This document shows, one piece after another, positions 37,986-52,700 of a stretch of DNA of 64,000 nucleotides. Numbering within the stretch: the stretch's first letter is position 1; each line of letters starts with the position of its first letter. The position numbers were made by a program, and so were the translations under genes. The notes beneath the pieces are model-generated. The model saw only the letters and a program-made list of their open reading frames with translations. It did no database searches and had not been told where the DNA came from. This DNA comes from Tomocerus qinae (Eukaryota > Arthropoda > Collembola > Entomobryomorpha > Tomoceridae): positions 26,090,201 to 26,154,200 of the forward strand of contig CM034548.1 of the NCBI GenBank assembly GCA_020055645.1, in the 5' to 3' direction.

Positions 37986-40900
37986 AATAAGAAATTACTT
38001 AATATCACTTCTTAATATTATCATTTTCCATTTCGAAATATCCTACCCATAATACTTTTACTTAGCGTTGACAATAAATGGAGGACGGTTGAAGTAAATA
38101 TTTACAATTACTTCGTAAATATTAATTTTACATATTATATAGTCTGCGTTTTTCTTTAGTGCCATAAAACAAATTGAAAGAAAATTACACATGTAAAGAG
38201 AAAAATATTAGCAGTAAGATTAACAGCAACATTTTATTTAAGGGCGGAATTCTCAAACAAAAAGGGTCTTTTATTTTTTTAATGGCAGCTCTCTCTTTGA
38301 GTGAAATTGGTAGTGGTATAAAATCCTGTTGAATCAAAGCAGTTTCTGTTTGAGATTCTGCGATGGTTTTTGAATAAGTTTGCTTGTAGTACGCAGCCGC
38401 TGTAGTTTTGCACATTTCAAAATGATTTTAATATGTACGAAACTACTATTAGATAAAATGATGCACTATTACGTGACAAACATTTAAATTAATTTGTAAA
38501 TATCTACTAATCGATACTGTCAAAAGTTTCACACAGTTTTCAGCAACCCGATCCAAAGAGCAAATAAAAGTTTTTAGCCTATGTAAATGAGTGAAAATGG
38601 AACTTTATCGATCAGTTTACTTGAGACTTAAGCTGTAAATACATTTAAAAATTTGCTTACGTAAGTATCACACCTTTATTTTCTTTTGGTTGTAGATTTT
38701 TGCAATATGGCATGCAAGAAATCTTCAAAGTAAACTTTATTTTGTAAACATAAAGCCTATACACAAAGACGCCTGGAAGCGGATGTCCGCTAAGCTGACA
38801 TGTTCCTTTTTTGTTATTTTCTATTCTGTTTGGGTATATAATGCTCTTTGATTTGTTTGACATAATCCAATATTTGATCTAGTCTAAGGAGAGTAGCAAG
38901 CATAATAACATCTTTTATCTTGTGATACAAGTTTTAACGAAAGTAAGCAGTGAATTGATACTCTCTTTCCTATCATGTCAGATTGACGCAAAGCATGTCT
39001 TTGTCAAACATTGAAATTCTTAGAAAAAGAAAGTTTGCTATTTGTAGAATTTATTTCATTGTGGAAGTGGAAGGTTCCTTTACATAGGCTTAAACTTTAT
39101 ATTCCAACAAGATGTAAAAGCAGATCTATTTCCTTTCTAAGTATTCTTTTGAACAAGAACTAAACGTGATTTTCCTTTGTTACAATCTATTAGAGAAATA
39201 GATCAAATAATTGTTTGTAGTTCTACTTTGTATGCAAGTTATTACGCAGTAGACGCCACGACAAGTAGCAGCAGTAAAGTAGACGAGTTTCAAAAGCCTG
39301 AATAATTTTTTCGTAGGGATTGCCATATCTTTGATGAAGACAGGAGGAGAGAGTACATATGCACTGCACATCCTGACCTTATGAATAACAGACAAGACAC
39401 CAACGACATGAACCACTTACCATAACTACTTTAAGAATACCAAACACTTCGTACCCCAATCCACATCGTATCTACAGTCATGTTTCGGATATTTCAAACA
39501 TTGACACTTTTTGCAGATAGCTTGATTTAAAAATTCAAAAATAAAGGGCGCTTGTATAAAGAGAAACATAATTACAATCTAATGGTTAATTAATAAAGTT
39601 GGGATAATAGATAGAGGCTGTCTTCGCCTAGATTATTGCTGTTGTACCTAAAAAGTTGGGCCAATGTTATTACATGTAAAAACCCGCTGACGGGGTTCAC
39701 ATCATGCAGGTTAGGATCCAAGTTAATTCTCAAAGGCAAACAACATGAAACCGGTAGGCAAATTAAGTTAACAGTAGAGATTAAGTCCGCTCTGGAAACT
39801 TTGATATTATCACTGCGGTATAGTATTACTCATTAATTTGAATTTTGAAAATGGGATGTTATCTAGACCGATTCGATGTAATAACCTACTAAACTTTTGT
39901 GAAAAAATAAGCACTTAAAACATGTTGTTGTTAAATCTGTATAGTCTAAGCTTTTACATTAGTTTGATAAACACGGGCATTTATTCAGGTACCTACCCTA
40001 CTAATATTTGTATAGGTATTATATAGGTACCTTTATAACTCGTTCAAGTAGTAGTTTATATCCATAGTATGAAACCTGTATAAGATAACCATAAAGACTC
40101 GATCTGGTTTGCCCATCTTAATTGTCCCTAAACTCTACAATATTGTGTCATTCACGTGGAAACAAATGAAGATGAGTAGGTAGTCATGTAATACGTAAGA
40201 AGTGTGCGCGACATTTTATTGAGTTTCTGAGCTATAATTACGAAAGTGGAACAAGGCCAATGGCAAGCAATTTTCCTGTTTCTTTTATACTACATTAATT
40301 TCATGTGATATAAACACACAACCGGCAAGAATAGAATCCGAAAATTTAAAAATCATCCAAAATGCAATTGCTGTTAGAGTATTAGTCTATTTATTTATTA
40401 TCAACTAAAGAAATCATATGGGGATAATAATTGTACAAAAAGTTTAGTCCCGTTGTTCAACTAAATAGTGACAATTTAAAAATAAGATGACAGTGTCAAT
40501 GATGAAATAAATGGTAATAGGATTTATGAAGGCTAAAGAACTGGGCTATCGGGCAATGAAAACTCTAACACAATTAAAAGGGAAAGTAAATTTAATGCAT
40601 GGACTAAATGGTATTACATGGAGAGCTGTCAGAGTGGAACAGATTGAAGGTGAGATCTTTGTGTTCAAACATTTAATGAGAGGGTACCTGACATAAAAAA
40701 TAAACTGTTTTAGTCTACGATATGAAAAGAGAGAAACGAGGGCAATAATAAGAAAAGAGGATAGAAAGGAAGGTCTAGTTTAGATAATGATAATGGAATG
40801 TTTATGCTAAATATATGAATATTATGGCTGAACTAAGTCGTGTTCTTTCAGGCACTTTGACCTAGAGGACCCACACTAAGTTTTATTGCTATTGCCGAGG

Positions 40901-43900
40901 ATTTTTTATGTGGATTAAGAATTTCTGAGCTAGAAGAGTGACTAAGAGATGCACTACATAGAAACTCAAATCTTCTTCATGTGCATGAATAGGATGAACA
41001 TTTTCATTAGATAAGTAAACAAAGGACGTGCTTGAAGATTGAAGTTACTTAACTGACGCAAAACGTTTATTTTTTGGGATTGCTTTGATTACAGCCATTT
41101 ACTGAAAAAGTATTGTCGAAATACTATTTTTATTGGTATAATCAATCATCTGTTGGAATGAATTCTTTGATTTGAATCGGAATAATTTTGAAGGAGAATT
41201 TTTGGTGAAATAATTGGTGTAGTATCTCACAGAAAATTCTTCCACCCTGATTTAAATACAAATGTAGGATATAAAATAGAAGTTGGGTACGGACGGACAT
41301 GATGTTTCTCTAGTATACCTGTTTTGTATTGGACTTACATTTAGCCTGGGATTGTAATTGCTATGAACTGCATATTGGTTTGTAATTGAAGAGTTAGGTC
41401 TGTAGAGATAACTACGCACATAACTATATAAGTAATGTACATAAATACTTGTATAATTTGAAGTTTTCAAGACACGTATAATATGTATGTGAGTAAAGTG
41501 TCTGTACGTGGATGTATCCATAATGAAATGACTAATGATATTTATGAAGTTTATTGGAGTGGAGTGAGTGAGTTTAGAGACTGAAATTGATGAAAGTGGA
41601 TACTGGGAGGCAAGGTAATGAATGGCAATAATAAATAGTAATCGTGTAGGCAGGAGAATTTTCAATGATGAAGGGGCATCTGGTCTATGATTATGATTAG
41701 CATTCATTGAGCATTAGGGATTTAGGAAGTTCTGTTGCTTTTGTCTATCTGTAAGTAAACTCTACCGAGATCTTTCTTATGCCTGCTAAATGGAAGAATG
41801 AATTATGTTGTATGTAATGTTATGTGAAATCCAGAGAAAAGGGTAGAATAAGCTCTCAGTATTCTGTCAAATATAATTCTATCATATGATTGCTATTACA
41901 CTATCCGCATGTAATGTTTCTTTATTTTATGTGTTTTATGTGTGCTTATGCATCATGAAAACATCTTTTTGTTTTATGTAGATATCACTACCCAAGCCTT
42001 CACCTGTATTCATATCGCAGGTGTACCCAAAAATCCATCCCAGCCATTCTTATGAAATCGTTTAAATATCTTTTAAAAATGTCTGATCCATCTACCTGTC
42101 TTCCGATTAACGATTTTTCCCACTACTACTAAAATGGTACACATACGTTTCGCGCGCCTAATTTGATTTTTCTGTCCTTGTGTCCAGCCTTACCATTCCG
42201 CTAAAATATGTAGTACAATGGAAAATATTGGATTTAAACTTAAGGACTGTCATATTCATTAAAAAAAATAATATTTGCAAGTAATGATAATTTTTTTTGA
42301 AAATTTGTAGGTTTTTATTTCTCCCTTTAGTTCCAATTAGAACCCTTTACGACAAGCACTACATTATATTCCATGATGAAATTGTGCTCAAATTCTTCAG
42401 AATTAGACCAAAATTAAATAAAATTGAAAAAATGATATCGTCAATATTGTCTGTTTAGTAAATACAAAAAAGGAGCATAAAATATGATATAAAATTATAG
42501 GCTTGAGGGAGTTTCACAATTAAAAAATATATATTTCAATATATATTTCGAAGATTGTACCTGTGAGAGACATGAGACATTGAAGACATGATCTTGAGCG
42601 TTTGAACTTTAATAGTGTAAGTAATGGTTTGAGTATGGAAAAGAGTTGTAGCTGGATTTTAAGGAGAAGGTGTGCGAAGCGGCGGACCTCCCTGACGGAA
42701 TCAGAGCTGAGAAACACATAAACCATCAAAGACGAAACGAGGAGATCATGATCATGACGTTTATAATTTGGGTTTATTAATTTTTATTGGAACGATGAAC
42801 TTGAAGGTAATTACATTACACACATTGATAACTAAGGAAAGAACGAGTAATATTATTAAGTACAAAACTATTATTCAGACATACCTTACTTAATTCTTAC
42901 CTCACAATACCATCATTTTATCAAATATTGTAACGTAGTGTATGTACTTTGCTTGTTCGATTTACAATGTCTATATAGGTATGTTCACTAAAGCAAATTG
43001 CTCTCCCTCCTCTCCTCACTTACTTCTATACATCCGTACTATACTTCATCTAACTATACGTAACGATAAGCAGATTTATTTAATGTTCTTATCTTCGTTT
43101 TAAATAAAATTTCTAATTTTTATCATTAGCTGCCACACATAAATTTTAATAAGTAGCAACTAATTGATGTGTGAGGTTAATTTCGCTTACAAGTTTTTTT
43201 TAGCTTTCGGTCTATTTCAGATTTATGTATAACTGCCAAACATGTTTTATTTCAACTCATACTTGATCTGAACAAATAATTGATATTTTTTGGCATTTTA
43301 TTTGCGTATACATATTTTACTGAGCTTATTATTTCCCAAAGTAAAAAACTAATCGTCGATTAAATTTTATGATGTTTTCACGAATTCGTCTTTTCTACAA
43401 CTACGCCATACTCTGGCATAAAAACCCAACGGCGCTTATTGATTTCATTTCTATAATGCTATAGTTTCGTTCGATACTGAAACACCTACTGTTTCTCAAA
43501 TATTAAATAAATGGGATTCTGTCAAATTCCGTACACTTAATATATTTGCCACAGTAATACGGACTGTATTCCAAAAAATAATCTTTGCTTGAATTCAATA
43601 ACAGAATTAAACATTCATGAAAGAACGGAAAATGCTTAAATTAGACGTTCAAGTCGCTTGTCTTGTAATTGATGTTGTAAATTATGCCGTGAACACAGAA
43701 AATATATTTTTATAATTTGCATGTACTACACAAAATTTTTACCTTATTTATCATGTTTGAGCTAACAATTTTTACTTCACAGAAGGCTGGCCATAATCAG
43801 ATTACATGTTTGTAGTAGACAATTTGTTTATATAGTCAAACATAAAACACCCACGATAGATATAATTGTGACCAAGGAAGAAACAATAATTTTTGATGAT

Positions 43901-46900
43901 GTTGTTTTATTCTATGATAAAAACTAGGAATGACATTAATTATTTATTGATGCATGAATATGTTACTACTATGTAAAATAAAGGATATCCTTAGTACTGC
44001 GCTAATAACCCTTAAAATAATTAGATTAAGGAAATGTAAGCATTTACCTCGTGATTTCACTTGCATAAATATGTTTGATAACATGGTAGTACACATATTT
44101 ACATGTTGTATATTGTCTACAATAATTAAAGGTCTTGTATTTTGTCTTGATTTTATTTTTAAAAAGGTTCTGTGAGTTCTTATTTATTTGCTTTAAGGCA
44201 GTCTCATTAAAAAAATAGTAACTAACAATAATTTACGAAGTTACAATACGTGTATAAGTACATTATAAAACATTAAAAGCTAGAGCATGCCATTAGTCAC
44301 CGTACATATAGCTTGCTGCTCCTTAAGTTTGTCTTGTAAGTTCCATCTGTTTATAGATGTTCATTGCCAATTACAATGCATGCTCATATTATATGCAACG
44401 GGGTGTATAGTATTTCATGTACACACATGATAAAGTCTGCTTTACTGTAATGTTGCTCTGACTAGTCTCCTTGCTTAGTTAAATCTAAATTATATATGTA
44501 AGCAGTTATGTACAAGCTTGAAGGAAGTCACACACCGGGTAGTTTACTAGTTTTATTGTAGCTTTGAGTTACGCTTTCCAGCCTTGACGCAACAATCGCA
44601 TTTAATATTGTTGTATTTCTTTATTTCTTCTGCTACATGAAATCTTTATCTGTAGAGCTATAAAAAATTACAAATGACCCCAAATAGAACAAGAAATGCT
44701 AAAACAACCAAACATTATTAAGTGAAATAGCAAAAAAAACGCTCTAACAAGTGGAAATTAATTTCTAGTGTATTTAGTTGTTATGGCATGATCTACATAT
44801 TGACAAAAATGAAGCACATCATTTTTTGCACCTTAACATAGCTCACTAAAAGAATGCATAGTGCATAGGAATGTAATAAAGCTGACAAAGGATATTATAT
44901 GTAGGCATTCGTTCGTGGACTTTGAATTACACAACTTTATCTCCGTCGGCTGAGTACATATTTGTAGGTGTACAGTTGTTCTCTTGGGTGTAAGAAATAA
45001 TATATATGATGATGTGAGTCACGTTAAGTCAATGCGATGTGTAATAGTAGTTAGTGAACCAAGAGTATTAGAATAATAAATTATAGTGAGCAGAAAACCG
45101 GATCTGTACGAGTGTGCTCGTCATGCATGCTTTCAGTGTGCTATGTTTGTAAGCAATATACATTCATCTCATTTCTAGGTTTATACAATTACTATTCTAA
45201 CGTGTTCACTTATTCCTTACTCAAGACTGATGTCTTCAATTCCCCACCGTTTTTCTATACCATGAGTATTAAGTATAAATAGAATAAATTCTACATTTCA
45301 GATTTTCTTCCATTTTCATTCATTGGTCTGTGGTTTGGGTAAGATTATTCTTAAATTAAACGAAACTTACCCTCCACAAAATATACTTATTTGTAGATAT
45401 CACTAATAAAGGTACTCTTTTAAGTTGCACTTAAATTACTCGATAAATATAGAAGTAGTAATAGAATTAGAGAACTTACTCTGTGTATAATTATTTTATA
45501 TAGTAAAGTAATTATGTACTCAAATTCAGAGGTTATAGGAAATTTTAAATTATCACCTAATAGGGATTCCTTTATTTACCTTAAGGGCCATTTTCAGCAT
45601 TTACTGTTTCAATTATTTCTCAGTGACATTTAATATTTCTATGACACGTTATAATGATTACATGGGTACTTGCAACCTGAAACTACACAAATACGATGCT
45701 TACCAAAACTTACTTATTGTATCCTTTTGTTTACAACATTTGTAAGAAAATAATTAACGCTATTAAAAAATGATTTTAATAATATTTTAAGTGTCCTATT
45801 TATTATCTATTACTAGTTATAACGTTTTGCAAATTTAATGAAGTAAAAAATCTTGCAAAAAAGCTAAAAGAGTAAGAGATACGGAAATGAGGAATTGTGA
45901 ACTATTGCTTTTAACCCCATTCTGCGCAGTTTGGTGTTAAAAATAATGCTTATCTACTCGGCATGAAGATTTCAAGCTGCATTTGCACAAAGAAGATTGG
46001 TAATCCGCATCGAATAGAGGGCTATGCAACGGACCATTTGTTTCCACAAATGATGTATTAAATTAATATCTCATCAACATTTACCATTACATTTTTATAG
46101 AGTTTGTTTCTAGCTGTTAAATCGCATGTAAGAGAGAGTTAGTACTACTCTCTTTGTATTCAGTAAGGCCACGAGTGATTGTTTATCTGTAGCAGACTCT
46201 TTACACTTAGTAAACTAAGGCAAATAAAAAAATCATTACACAGTTGAATGTTTTGCTTCCCCGTGCCCTCTCATGTATGGAGACAAACCAGACGTTTCTC
46301 TTCCTTCGGGTATTCCCAGAAAGTACACAGAAGCACTCAACCAATTTAAAGTAAATCAAAGGCCAATGTTGCCAATCAGAATTAAACCTGTAAAAAACTA
46401 CTTGATATTACATCATGAGATAATTTATTAAACACCTTCATTCTAATATCTAATAATGATTAATAAAAATTTTACCTTAATATTTCAAAGTAATTACATG
46501 TTTGTAAGCATCATCCATGTTGTTGGTAGCATTTATTGCAGGTGACTACCTATATTATGTCCGTTTATCGACAATATTAAATTATAACAATTATATTAGT
46601 AATTAATCAAAGCAATAAAAATTTTCTTCTGAATTTCCGCATATCTGCATTACCATAGCGTGAAATTACAATTATAATTTTACAGAATTTAAATCACAAA
46701 ATTCAGTACATGAAAAACTATATCACGAAAGCTTGAATTAAAAAGTTTTAAATCTAGATCATTCACAATTACAGTGAAATCAGCATTCTGTCTTACTTGA
46801 CTGAAAGAAGATTGATTTGTTTGAAAATATTCCGTACCGCGATACTGCGAATATCCTTCCAACTGTAGCCAAATGTATTATTTTATTATTTTGTAATAAG

Positions 46901-47018
46901 CCCAATTGATTTTTTGGTTGTTAGTTGTCACTTCCTTATTTATAAATTCATGCCAGAAGTGTACGTTCATAAGAAGTGGATTTATGAAAGCATTATTCAA
47001 ATGAAAACATTTGTTGCG

Positions 47019-47435
47019 ACCCAAGTCTCAAGTTAAAATTATAAATCACAAAATCAGATTTTTGAGTAATATTATTTTAATAAGTGCTCCGTTTACATAC
47101 TTTGTCCACACACTATGATGTGTAGCTTTGGACAAAAATCCCTACTGCGGTCACAGAGTACCCAGCCCTATATCACTTTTATCAAACTGCCATAATTCGG
47201 TACAAATGTTGTCATGTATGATGATCGGTTCCCTCTCGGATCGGATCGAATCCCGGAAATTTCCAACTTTAAAATAAATACTTACCTTGTAGGTACATAA
47301 AGAAAGGCTTATGCCATTCAATAGGTCCTCTCACCCATCAGTAAAAGGGTAGCGTTGCCCAAGTCAGAAATTCATTAATTTTGCATTTGTAAATTACAAA
47401 ATGTGATTTAATGGTAATATTATTTTTTATTACAC
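47019..47435. repeat. Degenerate direct repeat, two copies
   Basis: The segment at about 47019-47080 (CCCAAGTCT..., ACAAAATCAGATTT, GTAATATTATTTT) recurs with changes at about 47358-47435 (CCCAAGTCAG..., ACAAAATGTGATTT, GTAATATTATTTT). Spacing is about 340 bases. It could be remnants of one mobile element or an old local duplication. Confidence 0.45.
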
Positions 47436-48201
47436 TAGTCCCCAGCACTTTTAATTTCAAAAAATTGTAATGCTAACCCAGAGCAGAGTACAGTAACAGT
47501 AATAGTCAGTTATTTTTTTGAAATATGCAAATTAGATAATACGGTCAAGGAGACATAATAGATGCATACGCGTAGCCCAATTCTACGATTATATATTGAT
47601 GATTTTAAACTAATATATTACTTTATGATCCAATATGAGTGGGTTTCAAAGGTATTAAATTGAACGTAGTATTAATAGTAGCCGTATATGAATACCTATG
47701 CACTAACAATTATAATGCTGAAATAATTGAAAGCATGTAGATTATGGTATGCAAAATGAATCAAATGTTTTGGGAAGAGTGTGAGGTATTTAGATACATT
47801 ATATATACAGTTTTATTTAGATAAGACTTGTCGTCAACATCAACACTAATTATTTAATAATGATAATGAGTAACTACATTGATTAAGCTTAGTCTAATGT
47901 ATAACCATTTTTACTTTATGGTGTAAGTAGCGTATTTATGTACAAATAATACTTGGCCAGACAGACAAATCTTTCGAGGACACAAAAGACTTAAACATTA
48001 AAATAGTCAAAAGAAGTCCTCTCCAGATAAGTGTTTAGGTAAAATGTCTTAAATACTTATAATTAAGTACATAACACACGTTAACTTAGTTTAGGAAATA
48101 ATACCACAGACAAAGATGCTTTCTCGTATTCAACAACTACTTGTAAAATGACAATAAAAATTACAATACGCAGTACATACTGATAGTAACAACAGGTCTG
48201 C

Positions 48202-48227
48202 ACTACTACTACTAATAATAATAATAA
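48202..48227. repeat. Trinucleotide microsatellite, ACT then AAT
   Basis: About four ACT units are followed by four to five AAT units. It is a plain short tandem repeat. Confidence 0.85.
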
Positions 48228-49108
48228 AGTTATTAAATAGGTAACCGATAGTGCATACACAACTAATCACATTACTACATGCATCTATACTAAATACAGT
48301 ACAGTGCAGTACAGTTTATACTTATTTATTATGTAATTAGTACAATAGATTAGAGCAATTTAATATAATAATAATATTCGGATGCACAATACAAAACACT
48401 AACTAGTAACAATGAAATACATGGATAGGTTGGTAGATGTGTGGTAGCTACAATATTATAATATTTAGATACTTAATTATACAATTCAACACAGTTCAGC
48501 TACTTATGGTGGATAATTACTAGTACAATGCCATTATTCAATAGACAGACAAAATTGTAGTATAAACGTGACATATAAGTATCTGTAAGAACCGTAGCAC
48601 TTTCTTCCCCAACTAATAAATAGTTCGTGAATTGATACTCATAGTAAGTGTGTACATGCACACGTTATACATTCTAATTAAGTACGATACAGATAATCAT
48701 TATCATTAGAATATAATATTATGATATCGCGTGTGCATGCAAAACACTCCTAATACTCGTCGTATCGTACGGGTCAGTAAGCCAGTACAGTAGTATATAA
48801 GCACATTTACAATTAATACTTTTGTTTTGTGACTATTCAGACAGTTGCTGACAGTACAAATGCAGAAACACCGGGATGTTCTCAAGAGCTTAATTACATT
48901 TTTTCCCTACCTAGCTTAGCATTACTCTAGGTATGTGTCGTAGACTGGGAGGGAAAGGTGACTGGGAGGGATATAATGTCCCTCTCCGTCTAGACTGGGT
49001 GGGATAGCTCTGTACCGCTAGCGGTACCGAACCATGAGGTTTCCGACTGGGAGGGATAGGTTGTAAAGGATTGATATGAATGATTCTACGTGTATAAGTG
49101 CCACAACT

Positions 49109-49352
49109 ATCGCAGATTTTAGATTACTCTTACATGTTTTATTCACTGTAATCATTATTTTCTATAATATTCATAAATGTTAAGTATATTGCACTCTTTG
49201 TATGTCATAATTAAATCATAATTTATTATTATCGCAGATTTTAGGTTACTCTTACATTTTTTATTTATTGTAATCCTTATTTTCAATAATATTCATAAAT
49301 ATTAATTATAATATTGCATTTTTTGTATCAGTCATAATTAAATCATAATTTA
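49109..49352. repeat. Tandem 122-bp duplication in the transposon's left arm
   Basis: Two adjacent copies begin with ATCGCAGATTTTAG at 49109 and 49231 and run through TTACTCTTACAT, TTTTCWATAATATTCATAAAT and AATTAAATCATAATTTA. The right arm has only one copy, so the duplication probably arose after the element formed. Confidence 0.8.
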
Positions 49353-49690
49353 ATTAAGTCAAGATTGGAATTCAAATGGTTAAGTATGTTACACTGCTAT
49401 GCTACGTTTGTTGGCAGTAAAGTAAGTCTAAGAGCGTGTGGAAGTATCACTTTCAGCAAGGTTTACATTTACTATGAAGAGCTATAAGCTGAATTACATA
49501 GAGGTTGCTGTTTTGTGGGAAGTTAGGGAAGTGAGTTTCATTTAAATTTACTTTTTTTAATAAGACAAAATGGAATTTCCGCAATAGCAGCGTAATCAGA
49601 GAGTTGGCAATCTGCAGGTTGTAAAGTAGAGCCAAAACCGTAATGCCTTTCAATGGTACAAAAATCAATCCCTATTGTTTTCGATTATGC

Positions 49691-49787
49691 ATCAGTAGGT
49701 ATGGTAACAATTTCGCGCCGTTTCACGGCGGAAGTTGTCGGATGTATTAGTAGGTATCGGTAAATTTTCGCGCCGTTTTACGGCGGA
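49691..49787. repeat. Paired 42-bp repeats, each with a CGCCGT/ACGGCG hairpin
   Basis: The units at 49691-49732 and 49746-49787 share AGTAGGTAT, GGTAA and TTTCGCGCCGTTT(C/T)ACGGCGGA. Each has the small inverted repeat CGCCGT...ACGGCG. They are CpG-rich within an AT-rich core and lie inside the long-TIR transposon. They may be protein-binding sites; that is inference. Confidence 0.75.
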
Positions 49788-52700
49788 GCTATTCATCAAT
49801 GTTATAAAAAAATATTCTCCACTTTTGCTCTATTCCCTGTGTATTATTAGAAGCTCTTTGAGCGTAATCTACTTAACCATTTGACTGTCAATCTCGACTT
49901 AATAATTTATGATTTAATTATCACTTACATTCACTCACTAATATACTGAATATTTATAAATATTATAGAAAATAATGATTACAATGAATAAAAAATATAA
50001 GAGTAACCTAAAATCTGCGATAGTTGTGGCACTTATACACATAGAATCATTCATATCAATCCTTTACAACCTATCCCTCCCAGTCGGAAACCTCATGGTT
50101 CGGTACCGCTAGCGGTACAGAGCTATCCCACCCAGTCTAGACGGAGAGGGACATTATATCCCTCCCAGTCACCTTTCCCTCCCAGTCTACGACATATGTA
50201 CATAATGCTTTCCGTCATGCTACTTTTCTAATACTTACACACACATCGGTATAGTATACACAGTAACATTAATTGTATGTATAATGGTATGGTAGGTATG
50301 ATTAGGTGTGGTACTATTTATTTGTAGTAGTAGTAAGTATTGTGGTATGGTAGACAAAGGGTACTACTTAAATCTTAAGACGAGAGCCCAATGCAGTTTT
50401 TGTTGGTTGATTATTTGCAGTGTGTCTTACTACGCACATTAACTATCATTAACTCACATATCTTATCATATCTACTAACTAATGTAATTGTAATGTAATA
50501 TAATAGTATAAGTAAAAACAAGACTGATTGCCACTTGGTGTAGCATTAGTTGCTTTGGCTACTTTTCTCTTCTCTCAATTCATTAGCAGAGTTACAATCA
50601 GTTCAGTCAAGTCAACAGTTGTTATGCTATCTAATGTTAAATTGCGTCTATCATATTATCACTACTACTCATATACTAACGTGTGCTTCGTAGGAATATA
50701 TTTTACAATACAATCCTCTTTTTAATAACTCTATACATACAATTGCAATAGTATTTAATTCCTTAACAAACAAATCCTTCAGGAAATCAACATGCTATAC
50801 AATCATACAGATATTTCACCCCATATACCTGTCCTGAGCTAATACTCTTCCTCTCAATTCACTCAGCTAATTTGCCATGCCACAAAACTAATTTAGCTAA
50901 AAATGTACCTGTGTGTAAAATACCAGTATTAAGTACGAATGTAGCCAACTGTGCTATGAGTAACAATAATCATCTTAATCATCACTTAATCGTATCATAA
51001 CTAAATATGTACTTAATAATAATATCGCTATGCAATCTAAAACATATCTCGCTGTATGTACAGGGCCATTTAAAATTTGTTCTCAACCCAAAACCGCAAT
51101 ACATGGACCTACTCAAGGTATAACTAACAAATTTTGTAACTATTATTTAAGTACCAAAAATCTATTATATTCAAAATTAAAATAAGTTGATAAGTCGCAA
51201 TTAAAAGGATTTAATTTGGTAAATAAAATTATTTATCAAATGAATAATAGTACTACTACAAATTGAGTTGAGAGGAAACAAATATTTGTAGGTCCCTGTA
51301 TCCGAGGGAATGTAGTAGAATGCCATGCAGTTATGTTGCTCAATTGGATTTACTTTCATAGCGAACAGATTGTATGACTTGATTACTTTATAAATGCCTA
51401 TGTATGATATGATAGTACAAGAGTCGGAGTAGTAAATTGTGAACCACTAAGTTGTATATGTTGTGTATAACTACAATAATAAGTCAAGTCAAGCAAATGG
51501 TTTCAGTTGGCTTAGCTTGCCTTGGTTTTCATTTGGTGTTTGGTTTGGCTGTGTAATATGAAGTTCATGTAACTACAATTAGATCCTTTCTTTTAGTACG
51601 GTTTATATTTACGTGTTGCAAATATGTAAGTAATGTCTGTAATTTATTTGTTTCTACAATGCAGTAGAATGTAGTATTGCTACTCCCCGAATGCTTACAC
51701 TTATCCTTTTACCTTACTTACTTGGCTGCTTCACCACCTTGCTATACAATTCTATTCAATGCTAATACAAAGTTGTATGATTAATCCTAGTGTACATATT
51801 GCATTACATTTGAAGTTTTGCAGTGTCCATTCCCTGTCAGGCCTGTTAAGTAGTAGTACATTTATGTATCTATCTTTTATAGTAGTATACCTATGCTATG
51901 CTTTATATGGAATACATGTAATTCCTTCTCTTTCTCTCATGCACGTTGTAATTGAACATCCACTTCCTCCCTTCTCGCCTTTCCTTGGTCATCTTTCGTT
52001 ATTTATCTCTGCCTTGCCAAAAAGATTTCCACTTTTAAACTCAGACAGTATCAACAGATGTAGAAATGCATTCATTACTAATATTTATGAAGTCATATCT
52101 TTCTGTCTATCTATTTCGGTTTCGCATCGCGTCTACACTTGTAGTAAGTGCAATACTACTCCTTGCAGTACAGTGACCTGATATACTATGCATTTCGGAA
52201 AATTGTAGAAACGTAAGGTAACTAATTACATTATAATGTGTATGCAGTGTACCAGTAATTTAAGTATGAACTAACGATAAGTGCGTATTGTGATACCATG
52301 CAATGCACTTTTGAATAATATTGCAATTTACTACGTAGTTCAGTAATTTTGTGTTTAGAGCTATCTGCCTTTTTTCTTTGATTTAGTCCTGAAAGCTATT
52401 CCATAGATAGCAACATTTATTTAATTGATAATTGACATTTCCTGCAAAAACTTTCATACTGCTATGATCATCTTATGAAGTTCAAGACAGACACAGTTGG
52501 TGGTATTTCCTTAGACGAGTCATATGTTCACCAACAGCCTGTGGTATAAATTAACATACTAAACGAACAACAAATTGAATATTATCCTACAAAATACATA
52601 ACACGTACTTAATTTGTAAGTTCCACGTTCCATGTTATCACTTCCCCATTAGCTGCACAATTTCAAACGCACGCCTCTTCTCACGTAAAAATCTAAAGTT

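Larger units (their letters stand above)
48936..50194. mobile_element. 1.26-kb DNA transposon with very long terminal inverted repeats
   Basis: The ends TGTCGTAGAC and GTCTACGACA are inverted, and near-identity extends inward for several hundred bases (left arm to about 49390, right arm from about 49870). TATG at 48932-48935 and again at 50195-50198 is a likely 4-bp target duplication. Each arm carries subterminal copies of GACTGGGAGGGA (left: 48943, 48960, 49045, with a variant at 48993) and the palindrome GTACCGCTAGCGGTAC (49012-49027 on the left). The left arm has a tandem duplication of about 122 bp that the right arm lacks. The core of about 480 bp has no intact transposase frame, so the copy is non-autonomous. 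The high arm similarity suggests recent activity or hairpin correction. The family is not recognised. Confidence 0.93.

Noticed and set aside
41252..41707. 151-codon open frame on the - strand
   Set aside because: Low-complexity mix of Ser, Tyr, His, Ile and Thr arising from a purine-biased + strand; no motif, no splice context.
47215..47270. tRNA-like B-box (GGATCGAATCC)
   Set aside because: No matching A-box, acceptor stem or T-arm stem could be drawn around it.
49453..49668. 71-codon - strand frame in the transposon core
   Set aside because: No transposase motif; the + strand in this stretch has a slightly more protein-like, but broken, reading.
51759..52181. 140-codon open frame on the + strand
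   Set aside because: Composition follows local pyrimidine-rich DNA; no recognisable domain, and the start and stop look accidental.
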